Assembly (NCBI GenBank): GCA_003117195.1
Contig: BDSI01000042.1
Span: 570,986 to 634,985 of the forward strand
From: Eudorina sp. 2006-703-Eu-15
Lineage: Eukaryota > Chlorophyta > Chlorophyceae > Chlamydomonadales > Volvocaceae
Length of the DNA stretch: 64,000 nucleotides
Reading direction: 5' to 3'
The notes beneath the pieces were generated by a model. That model saw nothing but the letters and a program-made list of their open reading frames with translations, ran no database searches and was not told the DNA's origin. The translations under genes were made by a program, and so were the position numbers. Below are positions 10,170 to 22,600 of this stretch, one piece after another. Each line of letters opens with the position of its first letter. The first letter of the stretch is position 1.

Positions 10170-13100
10170 ATGACCTTTCGCATCGCGGTACGATCGTTCG
10201 CAACTGTCAGTCTAATTACCCTGTAAATATGCTCCCAGCATTTCCTTCGCGGTACCATATTCATCTCTTCTCGAGTGCTTTGCTAATTTGGTACGAGCTG
10301 AAATAATTTTGTGGCAGTATGCCAACCTCTTGAATTTCAAACATGGCAAACCAAATACATTCAACCTTAATATCATGCCGCTTTGTAGTCTGCCTGGCTG
10401 GCCTTGTTATTTCAGGTATGTTTAGATTCGGGTTTCGCTGTTTTGCAAGAGAAGAGGTAGCTTTCAACTTGTGAATGCACAGCACAGCATATTTTTTACA
10501 ATGCTAAAATCCAACTGCCATAATGATCCTGTGCGGTTGTTCGGAACTCAACTTGTGAAGGTGCTTTCCCGCCGGTCCAAGCCAGTTCGAGCTGTGCCTG
10601 CCCTGCCGTGTACGATCCGGTCTGCACCAGCAAGACCCAGATCACCTACTCCAACAATTGCACCGCCGCGTGCGCCGGCAATGCTGAGAAATGGACACAG
10701 GGCTCTTGCAGCTACGATAATCCCTTCGACAGGTGCGTCGACGCGCTGCCAGCAATCCCCGCCGTTCAGGGTTTACGGTCGGAGCAATGGTACTCGACTC
10801 CGCAATACAGCTCTGCGCCTGCAGGAACTTATCTCTCACGGCGTTTTCAAGAACATGCGCCGTCCATGCACCTAGGTCGCCTGTGGTTGTTGCTCGCTGC
10901 CTACAGCTGCTCTTGTGCTGCTGGCTGGGTCAGCTGGGTCCTAGGCGGACTTCAGAGTATCGAAGCAGCTTTCTGCGGTTTAAGGGTGACATGAGCAGCC
11001 GTCCTGCCACTCAAACCACAACGCTGCCTCATGTCGCAGGTGCGTCCCCGTCCTGTGCCTCGACGACCCCTGCCTCGTGTCCAGTCGGAGCTATCCGGAC
11101 GCACTGTCCGCCCCGAACTGCCTGTCGGTGCGCTGCCTCAACGCGACCGACTGGAACTGGCCGCCCAAGCTGGTGAGAACCTTGAGCGGGCTCAGCGCTT
11201 ACTTATAGACAGGCTTTATTACCGTTATGGTGCAAGGCGTCTTCGTCGCCCAGCTGGGCGGAAACCCCAAAGATACCCCAAACCTCCCCGGGTTCGTTGC
11301 CGGGTTTGGTTCCCCCCCTTACCCTCCCCGCTGACGACTTTTTGAGGACGGAAAGTCGTGGAGTCGTAGGGTCCATGTATTGTGGCAGGTCAGTCAGTGA
11401 TCCAGGACTGCGTGAGTGCGTTCGGCGGATTGGGCACCCGTCCTTTGACTTTCCGGGTACCGCTTCTCGTCCCGCCGCGAGTGTTGCGATTCGCTCCTCG
11501 CGCTCCGTCCTCACACAAAACCCGTGGGTATCGTCCCCGATGCCCCCCCGGGGCAACTGAAAACTGCGAGTGGGCGGCGGTCTGCTGCCTGCGGCACAAT
11601 AGAACGTGAATCCGAAACTACGGGGCGACGTCATGTCGCCCCTCGCCCCGCTAACTTTTGTCCCGTGTGTCGCTTGCCATTCGCCGCGACGTCCAGCTCG
11701 TGCCTTGCAGTGCAGTGTGGCAAACAGCCACTGGGGAGGTGATCGCGCTGAAGACGGACCTGTCGTACGTCCTCTCAGCGCAGTGCCCCTGCACTTCACA
11801 GTACGAGCCAGTTTGCGGCCGGGACAACACCACCTACCCGAATGCATGCACGGCGGGGTGCTACGGCGTCCCCGTGGCGTACAACGGCGTGTGCGGCGCC
11901 AACCCTCCAGAGTGCATCTGCCCGGCCGTACTGTCGTACGTCTGCGGCGCGGATAACCGGACATATGGAAATTCTTGCGAAGCGTGGTGCGCTGGGACAA
12001 CAGTGCAGTACGCCGGGATCTGCGGCCAGCCGGCCATCAGAGGGTGGGTGCGCAGGACCTGCCCGGCAGCAGCGCGCATCATAGTTGAGATACAGCACCC
12101 GTAGCTTCTTCGACGGCCTCACCCGTCCTGCGGATCCAAGGTTCTTAATTGTCGGGAGCACTTGCTGGCCGGCCCAGCGGGCAGCCCTTGCAGGGACCCA
12201 GCCATCAGGCAAAGACTTCGCTGAAGCGCTGAACCGAAAGCAGCGGCCAGCGAGGGAGGACCCGCCTTGAGCTACCTGCTGCGTGACAGACAGACGGACT
12301 GGCATGCATTCCCGATTGTCATTGATGATGTTACAGCGGACCCCGCGGGTCATCGGCGACAGCCATGGCTTCCTCACCACACACTGTATGAATGAAACCG
12401 CGCCACCGAGGCGCACCGCACATGCTCCACAAGTGCACCGAAGCACACACCCCGCACCCTCTCTACCAGGGCACCACCCCGTTCCAGATGTCAAACGCAG
12501 CCCTTGGCGACTCGCCCACGATAGCGGCATGCCCCTGTAACATCAAAAATCGCGACCATACTCGGCCCCTGCCCGCAGACCCCCGCCACCACCGCCGGAC
12601 CGCAGCCAGCCCGGCGCCGCCACCGCCAGGCCACCGCCAAGGGCTGCAAGGAGCCCGCCGTGCGAACCGGCGGATGAACCCCCGACCTCGCCCTTCAACC
12701 CGATCATGCCCCAACTCATGATGTATAGGCCACCCCCGCCGCCGCCAGCCCGCCAGTGCAGCCAGTGCCCCTTCAGCTACGTCCCCGTATGCGGCGTAGA
12801 CTACAAGGTGACCAGGCCCCACAGCCACCCACGATCTTCCCTAGCACGCGTAGTCCGCGCTTAGCCGGGGCTTAGTCCTTGTTGTCTCTTCTCCCTGTGT
12901 CTAGATAAGAGACTCTGCCTCTTCACCCTGTGTCGCTCATTCCGTTGCAATGACGTCCTCATTGCGGACCCGCACACCCCTTGTCCAGCCGCCTGCCGCG
13001 CAGCTCGCTATCCTCCCGGGTCGTTATCACCAGCGCGTCTGGCGCGTTCTAGCCCAGCACCGCTTTTACATGCACGCCCCACCGATCGCGGCTTAGACGG

Positions 13101-13736
13101 TCCGTGAGGACGTACAGCATCGTGCGCGCAAGCCGTCGCAGTGGCATTCACTGACAGCCCCTCCTCCCGCTTCCGCCGCTCCCGTTCTGCACGTCCGCTG
13201 CACTCCGTTCCCGGGACCGGGACTGGCGACCCCTTCCGCTGCGATGGCAAGGTCTATCCCAACCGGTACGTGCCTTGGGGCAGAACTGCTGCTGGGGTTC
13301 GCCAACGCATTCCTGCAAGAACACAACGCCCGGGCGAGTGGTCAGACGCCGCGGCTGCCCCTCACGGCGTGACGCACAACCCGGATCCATGAGTTGACAG
13401 CACCTCCCGTCTTTCCTGCCTGCCGCCCTGCACCTCGGTGCCGGCTGCGTTCCTCGCAGGTGCGTCCTGGAGTGTGTGGGCGTCAAGTGGAGGAAGGATG
13501 GCCGGTGCTCGTACTGCGTGGGGGCGCTGTGCATGATTGGCAAGCTGAATGACCTGTGCATGTTGGCGGCGCCCAGCGCGCAGCAGTGTTGGTCGGCCAA
13601 GTACACCTGCCAGCCTTCCCCCGACGTGAAGGGTGGTGTGCTGGGCAAGTGTCTGCCGAAGCCAACGCCGCCACCCAGCCAGGTGAGCCCACCAGTCCCA
13701 CCGCCAAGCCCACCCCGCAGGGTCCCCGCACCCTAA
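10170..13736 (+). CDS. Secreted Kazal-domain protein 1 (short paralogue)
   Basis: Seven-exon model: 10170-10222, 10592-10732, 11040-11172, 11697-12043, 12729-12807, 13252-13265, 13460-13736. The sum is 348 codons with all phases consistent. Exon 1 encodes a signal-peptide-like start (MTFRIAVRSFATVSLITL). Four six-cysteine Kazal domains follow the C-x(1-2)-C-x7-C-x(9-11)-C-x3-C pattern: one in exon 2, two in exon 4, and one split over exons 5/6/7. Between the first and second Kazal is one eight-cysteine-type module (exons 3-4) that keeps only six cysteines. The last exon finishes the terminal Kazal and adds the C-terminal domain shared with the two downstream paralogues (GKLNDLC...LGKC), then a Pro-rich tail. 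Predicted destination is the secretory pathway or extracellular matrix. Serine-protease inhibition is inferred from the Kazal fold only. The signal exon and the 14-nt sixth exon are the least certain parts. Confidence 0.65.
12327..12487 (-). mobile_element. 5'-truncated non-LTR retroelement tail, copy 2 (intronic)
   Basis: Same family as 2169-2465, sharing the terminal ggaccccgcgggtcat block, the gcgccacc...gcgc segment and ccacaagtgcaccgaa. It lies in the 685-bp intron between exons 4 and 5 of Kazal gene 1, in antisense orientation to the gene. On its own strand it ends CTGTAACATCATCAATGA. Confidence 0.55.
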
Positions 13737-15568
13737 GGGTGTGCGGCGCAGCCAATGCGGGGCTGTGACCGCGGCTGGAGGTCCAGCCGAGGCGGGGCGT
13801 GTGGGTCCGGACCATGTGCGTGCGTTCTGAGAAAGGGAAGGATACGGGGCCGACCTCGTGGTGTTGGCGGACAGGCGGACGTCTCAGAAGAGATGGCGGC
13901 GGGTGACGGGTACTTGGTGGGTGGTTGGAGGATTGGTGTCTCGTCGTTTTCCTTTTTTTCCAAATTGCCCGCACCTGGGACTCCAGCAGCCATTAGGGAT
14001 GACAACTCATCCTGAAAAGCGGTCACTGATGGCATCTTTCTAACTCCGCATTGTTCATCTTTGTTCTGTGTGTGCGACTGCCCTCGCCATGTCGTGCGGC
14101 GTCATGTCGTCGCGAGCACTTGTGAATGCCGCAACGCTCGGGAAGAATAAGGCAGCTTTGCTGACACCATTGTCGTGCTGTCGCTTTGGTTGTTCATGCA
14201 TGGGCGCTTGGCAAGAGCGGGAGGTCCCGGGAGCGGGTAATACTGTGTTGCGTTGTGTGTTGTGTTGCCTCAGAACTGCGCATGCAGGTCAGGGAAATTC
14301 CGCATGGCGTGTCATGGCGGTGTCGTACTCATTCGTACAGTATTACAACTAGGGGGTCAGGCCATCCGACGATGTTCTTGAAGGAAGAATCTTGGTGACG
14401 AGGCATGCTGACAAGGCGTACCATGACCATATGCTTGCATAGCAGGTGTGGAAGAGGACCGCGGCTCAGTGAGCGGTATTTAGTCAAGAGCTTGTGTAGA
14501 GCGGCGCATTTCCCCGTCAATTCTCTCGCTGAGCTGTTTCCTGACCTGCATGGCTGCCAATCTCTTGTTCTCATTGTTTGCGTTTTATGATCACTGTCTG
14601 CTACGGGTGATACCAAGCCTGGTTGTTTAAGTATCATGATCGATTCGGTTCCACCACTGCCACTCCCTTCACGTCACCCCCGCGCGGCGGCCTAACTTTC
14701 TCTCGCGCCATACGAGCAATATGTGAAAGCAATATCTGTAAGGGCATCTTTATGTATTTCGTACTTGTAACGTTTTCCTGCAATAACCTGCTGCTGTCCG
14801 TGCACAGTCCCGCCCAGTTCTTGGGCGCCAATACGGCCAAGCCGCGCGCGAACGGTGACGCTGCAACGCAGCACCACAATAAATCCGTGAACCATTCGCA
14901 TCTTGATAGTCCAAAAGCAGTGATGACTGATGGTAAGGGTGGCTGGGGATGGCTTTTCACACCAGCTGCATACCGGTACATCGAGCGACCTGCCATGCGC
15001 TGCCGAAAAAACAGAACCAAAACATTTCATAATAAGCAAATATTTTGTGAAAAGATTCATTCTTCCATGTATGGTGCCGTTACAACATGTTTGTTGTCAA
15101 TACGGTAATCGCGGAAAGAAGGGAGTTGTAACCAGCTCGCTCGCCACTTGGAAAGATGCATGGTCACACCTCGCGCTAGAGAATGGAGTGCGTGAACGCT
15201 ACCACTGCAATTCGGGTCCCCACAGCGCCGCGTTGGCGGGAAAGGGCGGGAACGCGCCTTAATTCGATGCTCCAGGGTGCGCGGAGATGCGCCGTAATCC
15301 GGTTTCAACGCACGCGTCGCGGCGTGTATGTGTCATGGACGATCGCGGTTACCTGCGGTAATACCTGCGATAATCGCGAAGGGGCCCCCATAATAAGGGC
15401 AGTTCCCTGTATCTCCATCATGTAAGTGCCCCTAACAATGGTCCAACAAACCAGCCCGACAACAGCGTCGTACGTATGGATCCGGGCAAGCGATGACTAG
15501 CGACGATAAGCACCCGCCGGACAACTGATACGCATGCCACATTAGTTAATCACAATAAATTGGACCAA
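13737..15568. other. 3' UTR of Kazal gene 1 and intergenic DNA
   Basis: No supported coding sequence. TGTAA occurs at 14737-14741 and 14766-14770, about 1 kb after the stop, and probably marks the transcript end. Confidence 0.4.
14737..14741 (+). terminator. TGTAA polyadenylation signal of Kazal gene 1
   Basis: First TGTAA downstream of the stop at 13736; a second copy follows at 14766-14770. A 3' UTR near 1 kb is ordinary for volvocine genes. Confidence 0.4.
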
Positions 15569-15632
15569 TTATTATTTATTATTATTTATGGTGAACATAT
15601 TATTATTTATTATTATTGATTGTGAACATATA
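15569..15632. repeat. AT-rich TATTATT tract with duplicated GTGAACATAT
   Basis: Two imperfect copies of a block made of TTATTATTATTTAT plus gGTGAACATAT stand out in a GC-rich region. It lies about 200 bp beyond the 3' end of the minus-strand retroelement copy at 15832-16116. It may be a retroelement tail or a simple AT-rich spacer. Confidence 0.5.
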
Positions 15633-15831
15633 CCACGGCACAGGCAATCCGCGACTCACCCCAACATACAGCACACATGCATGTTTGGGCGGCATACGAC
15701 GACCCGTGAGGGCACGAGAAAGCGCGAAGGCCCCGCAGTTCCTTTGGGGTCCGCTGTATTCATTCATTCCGTATGTGTGCCCTTGTTAGAGCAAATGCAC
15801 CTTCGTACTCTTTCCGACTTCTGATATTAGA

Positions 15832-16116
15832 TCCCGCGGGTCATCGGTGAAAGCCGAAGCCTCCTAACCCCACACAGCAAGACAGCATACACGAAACTGC
15901 GCCACCATGGCGCACCGGACAGGCTCCACAAGTGCACCGAAGCACTCCTCGTGCCCACTCTACCAGGGGACAACCCCGTTCCTGAGAACCAACCAGGGAT
16001 AAAGCCCGATCAGGGGGAGTTAGCCACCAGGGCGACCCTATTAGTGAAACACCACCCCAGCCAAGACCGGCTCACGTTTCCGGCGGTGGCCCGTAGTCTT
16101 GGAAGGCGACGGGGCC
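15832..16116 (-). mobile_element. Non-LTR retroelement tail, copy 3
   Basis: Near-parallel to copy 1 over most of its length (accccgttcctgagaaccaa, gttagccaccagggcg, ggtggcccgtagtctt), but it lacks the last 15-20 bases of the common 3' end. On the minus strand it lies directly downstream of the degenerate ORF at 16216-17265, so it may be that element's 3' UTR. Confidence 0.55.
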
Positions 16117-16215
16117 TCGCGAGCCACCGTCAGGGGCCTGCCTGTACAGTCCACAGAGCGCACAGCCGCTCGTCCACCCGCGACCCACTTCTACTCAGCG
16201 CCCACTGGGCTTCGG

Positions 16216-17265
16216 CTAATTACCCTGGCCTGACGGCACAGGGCCACGGCGCACAAGACGATCATCCTGCACCTTCAAAATGGGGTGCGTAGCCCCCACC
16301 GCTGACCAACCCTTCTTCGGTATTGCCAGCTCTGCAAAGTCGTAGAGCCGGCTCCAAAACTCCGCCACTGCCCGCCGGGCGGCCAGCCCTATACGGCCAG
16401 CCCCATACGCACTATTGTATCCCCGTGGGGGCCTGGAAGAGCCACACATGTTGCTCACCCCTAACCTTGCCTCGATCTGCGCGACAACTGCTTGGGCCAC
16501 CCCGCAGCCCCGAAAGTGGTGCTGCCTCGGCGTAGGCCGAACCGCCCGCCTTGTATGTCCCGCAGCCGCAAAGGGCCACAGCTGCCCCCCTCATGTGTGT
16601 GTGTTTCCTAGCATCGGGATTCCATCAACCCGCCAGTCGCCAATACGCCTCCTTATTGGAATTTTCCCCCTTGGCCTCCGTCCACATCCTCGTGCAGTAT
16701 CCTCTACCCCTAGCGCTTCACAGACAAAGCGCGTGTGCGCCGCAGGCCTCGCCTCCCCGATCCTGTGCAACTGTAGCGCCGTGCCATACCGCACGGTGTA
16801 CCCGTGGAGTGCCAACTTGAGGCCATTTGGCAGCCCCCACCACATGCGCCTCACCAGCATATCCGAAACTTCCTCCCTCCCCGCGGGGGTCGCCTCGGTG
16901 CGTCGGTGGGCCCCATGGCCCCCTCGGCGGCCTTCCAGATCCTACCACCCAGAGGGGATGTCCTGTCGAAGCGCCTCCAGGGTCACCTCGCACTCCCTCC
17001 ATCGGTTCTACTCCTGCCACCCGTCGGCGCCTACCCCCGAGCACTCCCCTAAGAAACGGCCCATACCGGCGGCGCTGTCACTGGGTGAGGGCTGTCGCGG
17101 AGTTCGCGTCCGTGCTCCTCTACCATCCGTCTGCGTCCATCCGTCCGTCCGTTCGTATCCCGGAGCCGGGGCATAGCTCGAACCGCATGCATGCCCAACG
17201 GTTCTCAACGACAGGCACTTGGCGAGGGCAAGGTGCCTACCTTCGAGTACAATTACGATGTACAA
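16216..17265 (-). pseudogene. Degenerate non-LTR retroelement ORF (3' part)
   Basis: Minus-strand frames read protein-like stretches broken by frameshifts and stops: WRECEVTLEALRQDIPSGW with flanking TAG stops, then MWWGLPNGLKLALHGYTVRY, then after a frame change AVAEFWSRLYDFAELAIPKK and ATHPILKV. The F-W-x-R-L-x-D-F...W...HP-x-L pattern resembles the C-terminal region of L1-like ORF2 proteins of chlamydomonad algae, as I remember them. No RT active-site motif was seen in the window. The reading is disrupted at least three times, so it is dead. Confidence 0.4.
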
Positions 17266-17289
17266 TTACGACTATGGACTATTATTAAG

Positions 17290-17423
17290 AATGTTACAGC
17301 GGACCCCGCGGGTCATCGCTGACAGCCACCGGCGTAGTCGAAGCTTCCTCACCGAACACTGCATAAACGAAACTTGCGCCACCATGGCGCACTGGACAGG
17401 CTCCACAAGCGCACCGAAACACT
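17290..17423 (-). mobile_element. 5'-truncated non-LTR retroelement tail, copy 4
   Basis: Shares the terminal blocks ggaccccgcgggtcatcg, gcgccaccatggcgca and ctccacaag(t/c)gcaccgaa with the other copies and on its own strand ends CTGTAACATTCTTAATAAT. A direct repeat of (g)tgcaattacgactatg flanks it, near 17257-17275 and again at 17431-17445, and may be a long target-site duplication or older repeat. Confidence 0.55.
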
Positions 17424-19699
17424 ATGGATGTGCAATTACGACTATGTAGGCGGACGTCAACTTGGCATTTCATTGGTCAACGAGGCCCGCACCTTGCGGA
17501 GGTCACCGGGCACCTGGGCGGGCGAGGGACGCACCAATCCGCTGCTGGAGGCGCCGAGCGAGGAGCGATTGTGTCTTCCCCGATGCCGCAGTTCTGGGCG
17601 CCGGCGGTACCTACTGCATGCAGGTATCGTGGCGCTACGCTCCTGCAACCCGCCCTCGATGGAGAACCTCCATGATGATCAGGCGTCCTCGCGCCGTAAA
17701 GAAGATGTCATCCCGCCTCCACGCCACTATATATATGCATCGCGAGGCGGTGGCGAGGTTGGGGCGCGGTTGGTGCACCTGGTGCGACACCTTGTGCAGC
17801 AGGAGCTACGACCCGCCGCCAGCACCATGTCTGGGCATGGGTTTGTGTCTGTGGGGACCGGTTGGTGGCCAGGTGAAGCCTGAGTGCTCGGAGGGAGGCG
17901 GGTAGGGGCCTAGCAGGGGCCGCAGCGAGCACTCGCGCCCTCATGTAGCTAGTCGCCTTGCTTCATTGACTCGCACTGATGGGGTTCCCCGTCGCGCGCG
18001 TATGTATGTGAACCAATTGGTAGCATTTCTAGTTGCGGGTCTCTGGCGGTGACGACGGTCGCGAGGGGTCGACTTCCGATGTTGGAGCTTGGAGGGCGAG
18101 GTTCCCCCCGCCCGGGGAACCTAAGTGTGGTCGGGGCCCCTGCTGACGCCTCATTCCGCCGGTCTGAGGGGCCGTAGACCCTAACCACACATTCCTCAGT
18201 AAAAGCCTTGTTACACTGTCGGCGGTGCGGCGCAGGGGATTTCACATGGTAGGCACCGATCTGCACCGATCATTCTCTATGATACCGGTATCATATCCCT
18301 TATGGGTCCAGTGAAAACAATAAATCATTTCGGGCGCAACAAGGGCAAAAGGACACGCACCTCACGAAGGCGGAATGCACACGAAGGGCAGGACAGGGCA
18401 GCAGAGGGAACAACGGGAACCCGGTGAAGCAGACACACACTCAATCTCTTGAGACAGCAACCCCATCCACCGGTGCTTTCCCTTTCAACCCCCATGCACC
18501 CACATCATCTCCAGCCCCAACCCTGCACCAAAACAACACCCCTCACGCAAGCGAACATGGAGGCAAACGCCCCTCGCCACACCCCTGCCACTGTACCGCA
18601 CCAAGGGCTCAAACCCGTCCGGAGAGGGACGGGGCCGCATCCCACAGCTCCAAAAGCCCCGATCCGCACGCACACTAAACGGACCGTGGAACACCCATGC
18701 CCCACGCCCACGCGCCGGCGCGATATTCCAGAACCACGAGTTATTTTGCGAAGAGAAGCCAACTGTAAGGCTGAGACCAGTCGCTGGATAGATGACCCTC
18801 ATGGGACTCGACGCAGTCACTCGCGTTTCCTCTTCGATAACATTTCGACAAGGTTCTGTGTCCAAATGAGGTGCGTGTCGTCTGATTCTATCTTAAATTT
18901 GTCAACCCTTAATTTGTCCATGTATGCTTGGACATTTCCACGTTTCGATTTCCGGCCGGTCGCCACGAGTCACCGATGTAACGTTACGCGTCCAAATCAG
19001 GCAGCATCCGGTGCTCTAGGACTTAGCAGCAGGTTGCTTATCACGTGCTATTCCTGCCATGAGCAACTAACACCCAAGTGAGCTCAGCACACAGAGGTCG
19101 TCAAAGAGTCGTCCCATACAAATATACGGCGCAGTGGGCCTACTGCAAGACAGAGTTGCCTGCCTTTGACCGTGCCTTCCCCCCCCCGCATTGCATGGGA
19201 AAGAGCCTGAAAGAGAAGTAACCGTCTTCAAAGCTACCACCCTCACTCGCTCCGATCGATCATTATATGCGTTAACGTTGTCTCCATGTGATTTCATTTT
19301 CAATTTAACGCATTGTGCACCGGCAGTGTAACGTGGCGATTAGTGTGACCGGTGTGATGTCGCCGTGCCTCGATTGCGGTCTTCCTTCCTCGCATGTACA
19401 ATGTCAGTGGCTGGAGCGCATAGGTTTATGAAAGCGTGCATTTGTTTCTGCAATGAGCATTCATTTCCTGGCAATGTGCGCTTGTGGCTGTCGGTGAATA
19501 GGCTTGAATAGGAACGGCATGTCCTGACTTTTTCCAACGTTCTGTAACTTGAATTGTTGTCAGGCCTCAAAGTTCATGAGTGATATGACCTGCATTGGAT
19601 GGCACAAGAAGAAGCTTCATGCTGTACGATTTCTGCAAGGGTGAAGCTTCCGTTTATGGTGACAAACAGTACGACGCCATGAATCGCGAAAGGTCAACA
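17424..19699. other. Intergenic interval upstream of Kazal gene 2
   Basis: No ORF with domain-like content was seen. The right part should contain the promoter and 5' UTR of the gene starting near 19700. Confidence 0.4.
18099..18122. repeat. Perfect 9-bp inverted repeat
   Basis: aggttcccc and ggggaacct flank a 6-base loop. No neighbouring gene end explains it. Confidence 0.4.
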
Positions 19700-22600
19700 A
19701 TGTCCTTACAACAGATCCATTACTGTAATTTGTTTGTCACAATATTCGCCGTGTCAGTTCACTATTCAAGTATCAGCATAGTCGGTGAAGTCAGACACGG
19801 AAGGGGTCGACGCAGCTATCGTCTTGACCTTACAACAGTAAGCTAGGACTTTATAATCATTCCACGGGCCCCATTTAGGGACTGTCTGTCCCCTCAAGGC
19901 TATGGCGGGCGAAGTCTCTCAACGCATTACGTGTGCAGCGGTAATTGTCTTGGTTGCATTAAGTATTTATCGCTCGGAAGCCTCCGCAGCAGGTTGGCCG
20001 GGTTTGGGTGTTTGGGGTCGGGGCGCTCGTTTTTCGCTCGTTACTATGCACTAGAAGACGCAAGGGTCCTGAGGATTTGCGGCTTTTTCCATGTTGCCTT
20101 ATTTCATATTTATCCGCTGCAATGGCTAAGGAGCTCGCGCTACTTCTCCGGAGCTTTGAGATGCTCTCATTCTGACCGACTCTTCCGTGCTCTTCGCGTC
20201 GCTTTGTCATAGGTGCGATAGGCGCCGCCGGATGGGGTGCTGGTGGGAGCAGCAGCTCGGGAGGCACCGAGGACTGCAGCTCCTGCACGATTGACTACAG
20301 TCCAGTCTGCGCATCGAACGCCACATACGCTAACAAGTGCTATGCGGAGTGCCAGGTCGGCAAGGGTGCCTGGACTCCAGGTCGCTGTCCGCAAGACGAG
20401 CTCAATCCTGTTGCAGGGTAAGCCCATCACGTAACGCGTGTTATGGCTTCGGGGGCTCGTGTTATGGCTTCGCCGCAATCTCTTCGCACCACACGTCCCT
20501 CTTCGCTTGCCTAAACCCATGGCTCCCTTCAATCTGCGACTCTTGAAGCTGTTCCACACGTAGTGTACACGAAGGTTTGGAGATGCGCGGCATCGGGGCC
20601 CCAACACCCAACGCCGCGCGTGCACGCGCGCCCCGTGTCTGCCCCCTGTCCTCGCAGCTGCATCGGTGTTGCCCGTTGCGCCGACAACCCCTGTGAGCGG
20701 CCCTGGCCCAGTGACTGCCAGAACCCCTTGCCGGCCGACGCTGTCTGCTTCCTGAACGCCTGCAACGGCATCGAGTTCCAAGGGGAGCTGCTGAGCCCCT
20801 GCCAGCCCATCTGGGTCGACCCGACCACCAAGGACCTGGTGCGCTGCAACCCCGCTCCCTCGCCACCACCAAAGCCGCCGTGCCGGTGCACCAAGGAGTA
20901 TATGCCCGTGTGCGGATCCAATGGGAGGACGTACGGCAACAAGTGCCAGGCGGCGTGTGAGCTGGGGCTCGACGGCAGCTGGAAGGAGGGCCCCTGCCCG
21001 CCGGTGTGCCCCTGCCCGAAAAACTACGCACCTGTCTGCGGGAGTGACGGAGTCACGTACGGCAACCCATGTCAGGCGGCTTGTGTGCTGGGGGCTGACG
21101 GCGCCTGGAAGGAGGGCCCCTGCCGGAAGATCTGCACATGCACCAAGGAGCTGTTCTTCGTGTGCGGAAGTGACGGTAAGCGCGGGGTGAGCCAGCCAGA
21201 AGGGCGGGTTTTCACCCAGGGGTGCCGCATTGCTGTTTCGGATTGCTTACAGCAGGCGGAGACGGCGAATTGCGGGTCGCCACAAGGAAGTGGTATGCCG
21301 CGGTGCCGATGCGCTTCGTCTCTGGCTGGTCCGGTGTCAAACTGAGGTACCATATTAACCTGGATTCCACGGTGCAGGGAAGACCTACAACAACCAGTGC
21401 GAAGCTGCGTGCAATCTCGGCAGCGACGGCAACTGGACGGTGGGCGCCTGTGAGGCGTTGAACCCCTTCTTCGGGTAGGACGTCTCCCTGGCGTGTGGGT
21501 GAACGCTGCGGGCAGAGTTGGATCCAGAGCGCTGCCTGGGGTGCCTTTGAGTTCGCCGACCGGATGGGGCCCCTGTACCTATAGTCCTTTACTGCAACCC
21601 ACAGCCTACGTCCGATATGCTCTTGTACCGCATTGGCTTGTGATCGTGGATGGTGGATGGTGGATCTGGATCTGGGTTGCTGCCGTGACGAGAGCAGACA
21701 CGGCTGGCCTCGCGGCCTTCCCCGGACCCGCATCCAGAGAGCTTGGGTGTCCCACGCCACCCGCTGGCCCCCACTCACGAAATTTCCCTCGCACCGGCGT
21801 TTCCTTTCCGTCATTTAATCCCCACTGCCACCACACCCTGCGGCCCCACGTGCTGCGCCGCGACTGCGCCCATCAGGTGCCTCGGCAACGTGCGCTGCAA
21901 GCGCAACCCCTGCGACGACGGCTGTGCTGATGCGCCGCCCGGGTCGCTGTGCTTCATGAACACCTGCACGGGGCAGACCCTGAACGGCGAGCCGGTGGAC
22001 CCCTGCACCGCGGTGTGGGCGGATCCCGTCACCAGGACCGCGTTCGTGTGCCCGTCGAGCATCGGCGGCGGCGGCCCGCGGGACGATACCATCAGGTGCG
22101 GTCGGTCGGCAGTCGCGCTTGTGTGGCCGTACAGGGGTTGCGGGCAGCGTGGCCAGCACGTGCTGGAATTTCATGGCGGCCTGCTGCACATCGCGTCACA
22201 ATCACCTGACAGTGACGTCGCAAAAACGCGTAACGCCATAGGCGCGCAAAGCAAGCTCGTTTATCGGCGATGTGGCGGCTGTGGCGATGTAACATCCTTC
22301 GTTGTTGTGGTTGGATACTAGGACATCGTCAGAGGCGTTGCGCTGGCTGCCGGAAGAAAGAAAGGTGGTGGAGGAGGCGTCGGCGGGTTTCGCCCTCACC
22401 CTCGCGCCGCGAATGGTGAAGGGTGAAGGGTCAGCTCGGGCAGCTACGGGGTCTTCATCTGCGCGTCGGGTGTCCTTGGCGCGGCGTGCAGCGGTATGCT
22501 CGCCACGCTGGGGTTGATTTTTATGTCTTTTGACTCCCTCACGAAGGTTTGAGTGCGCGTGCCATGTCGGGCTGTGTCCCATGGTTTTACGCGTGTCCGA

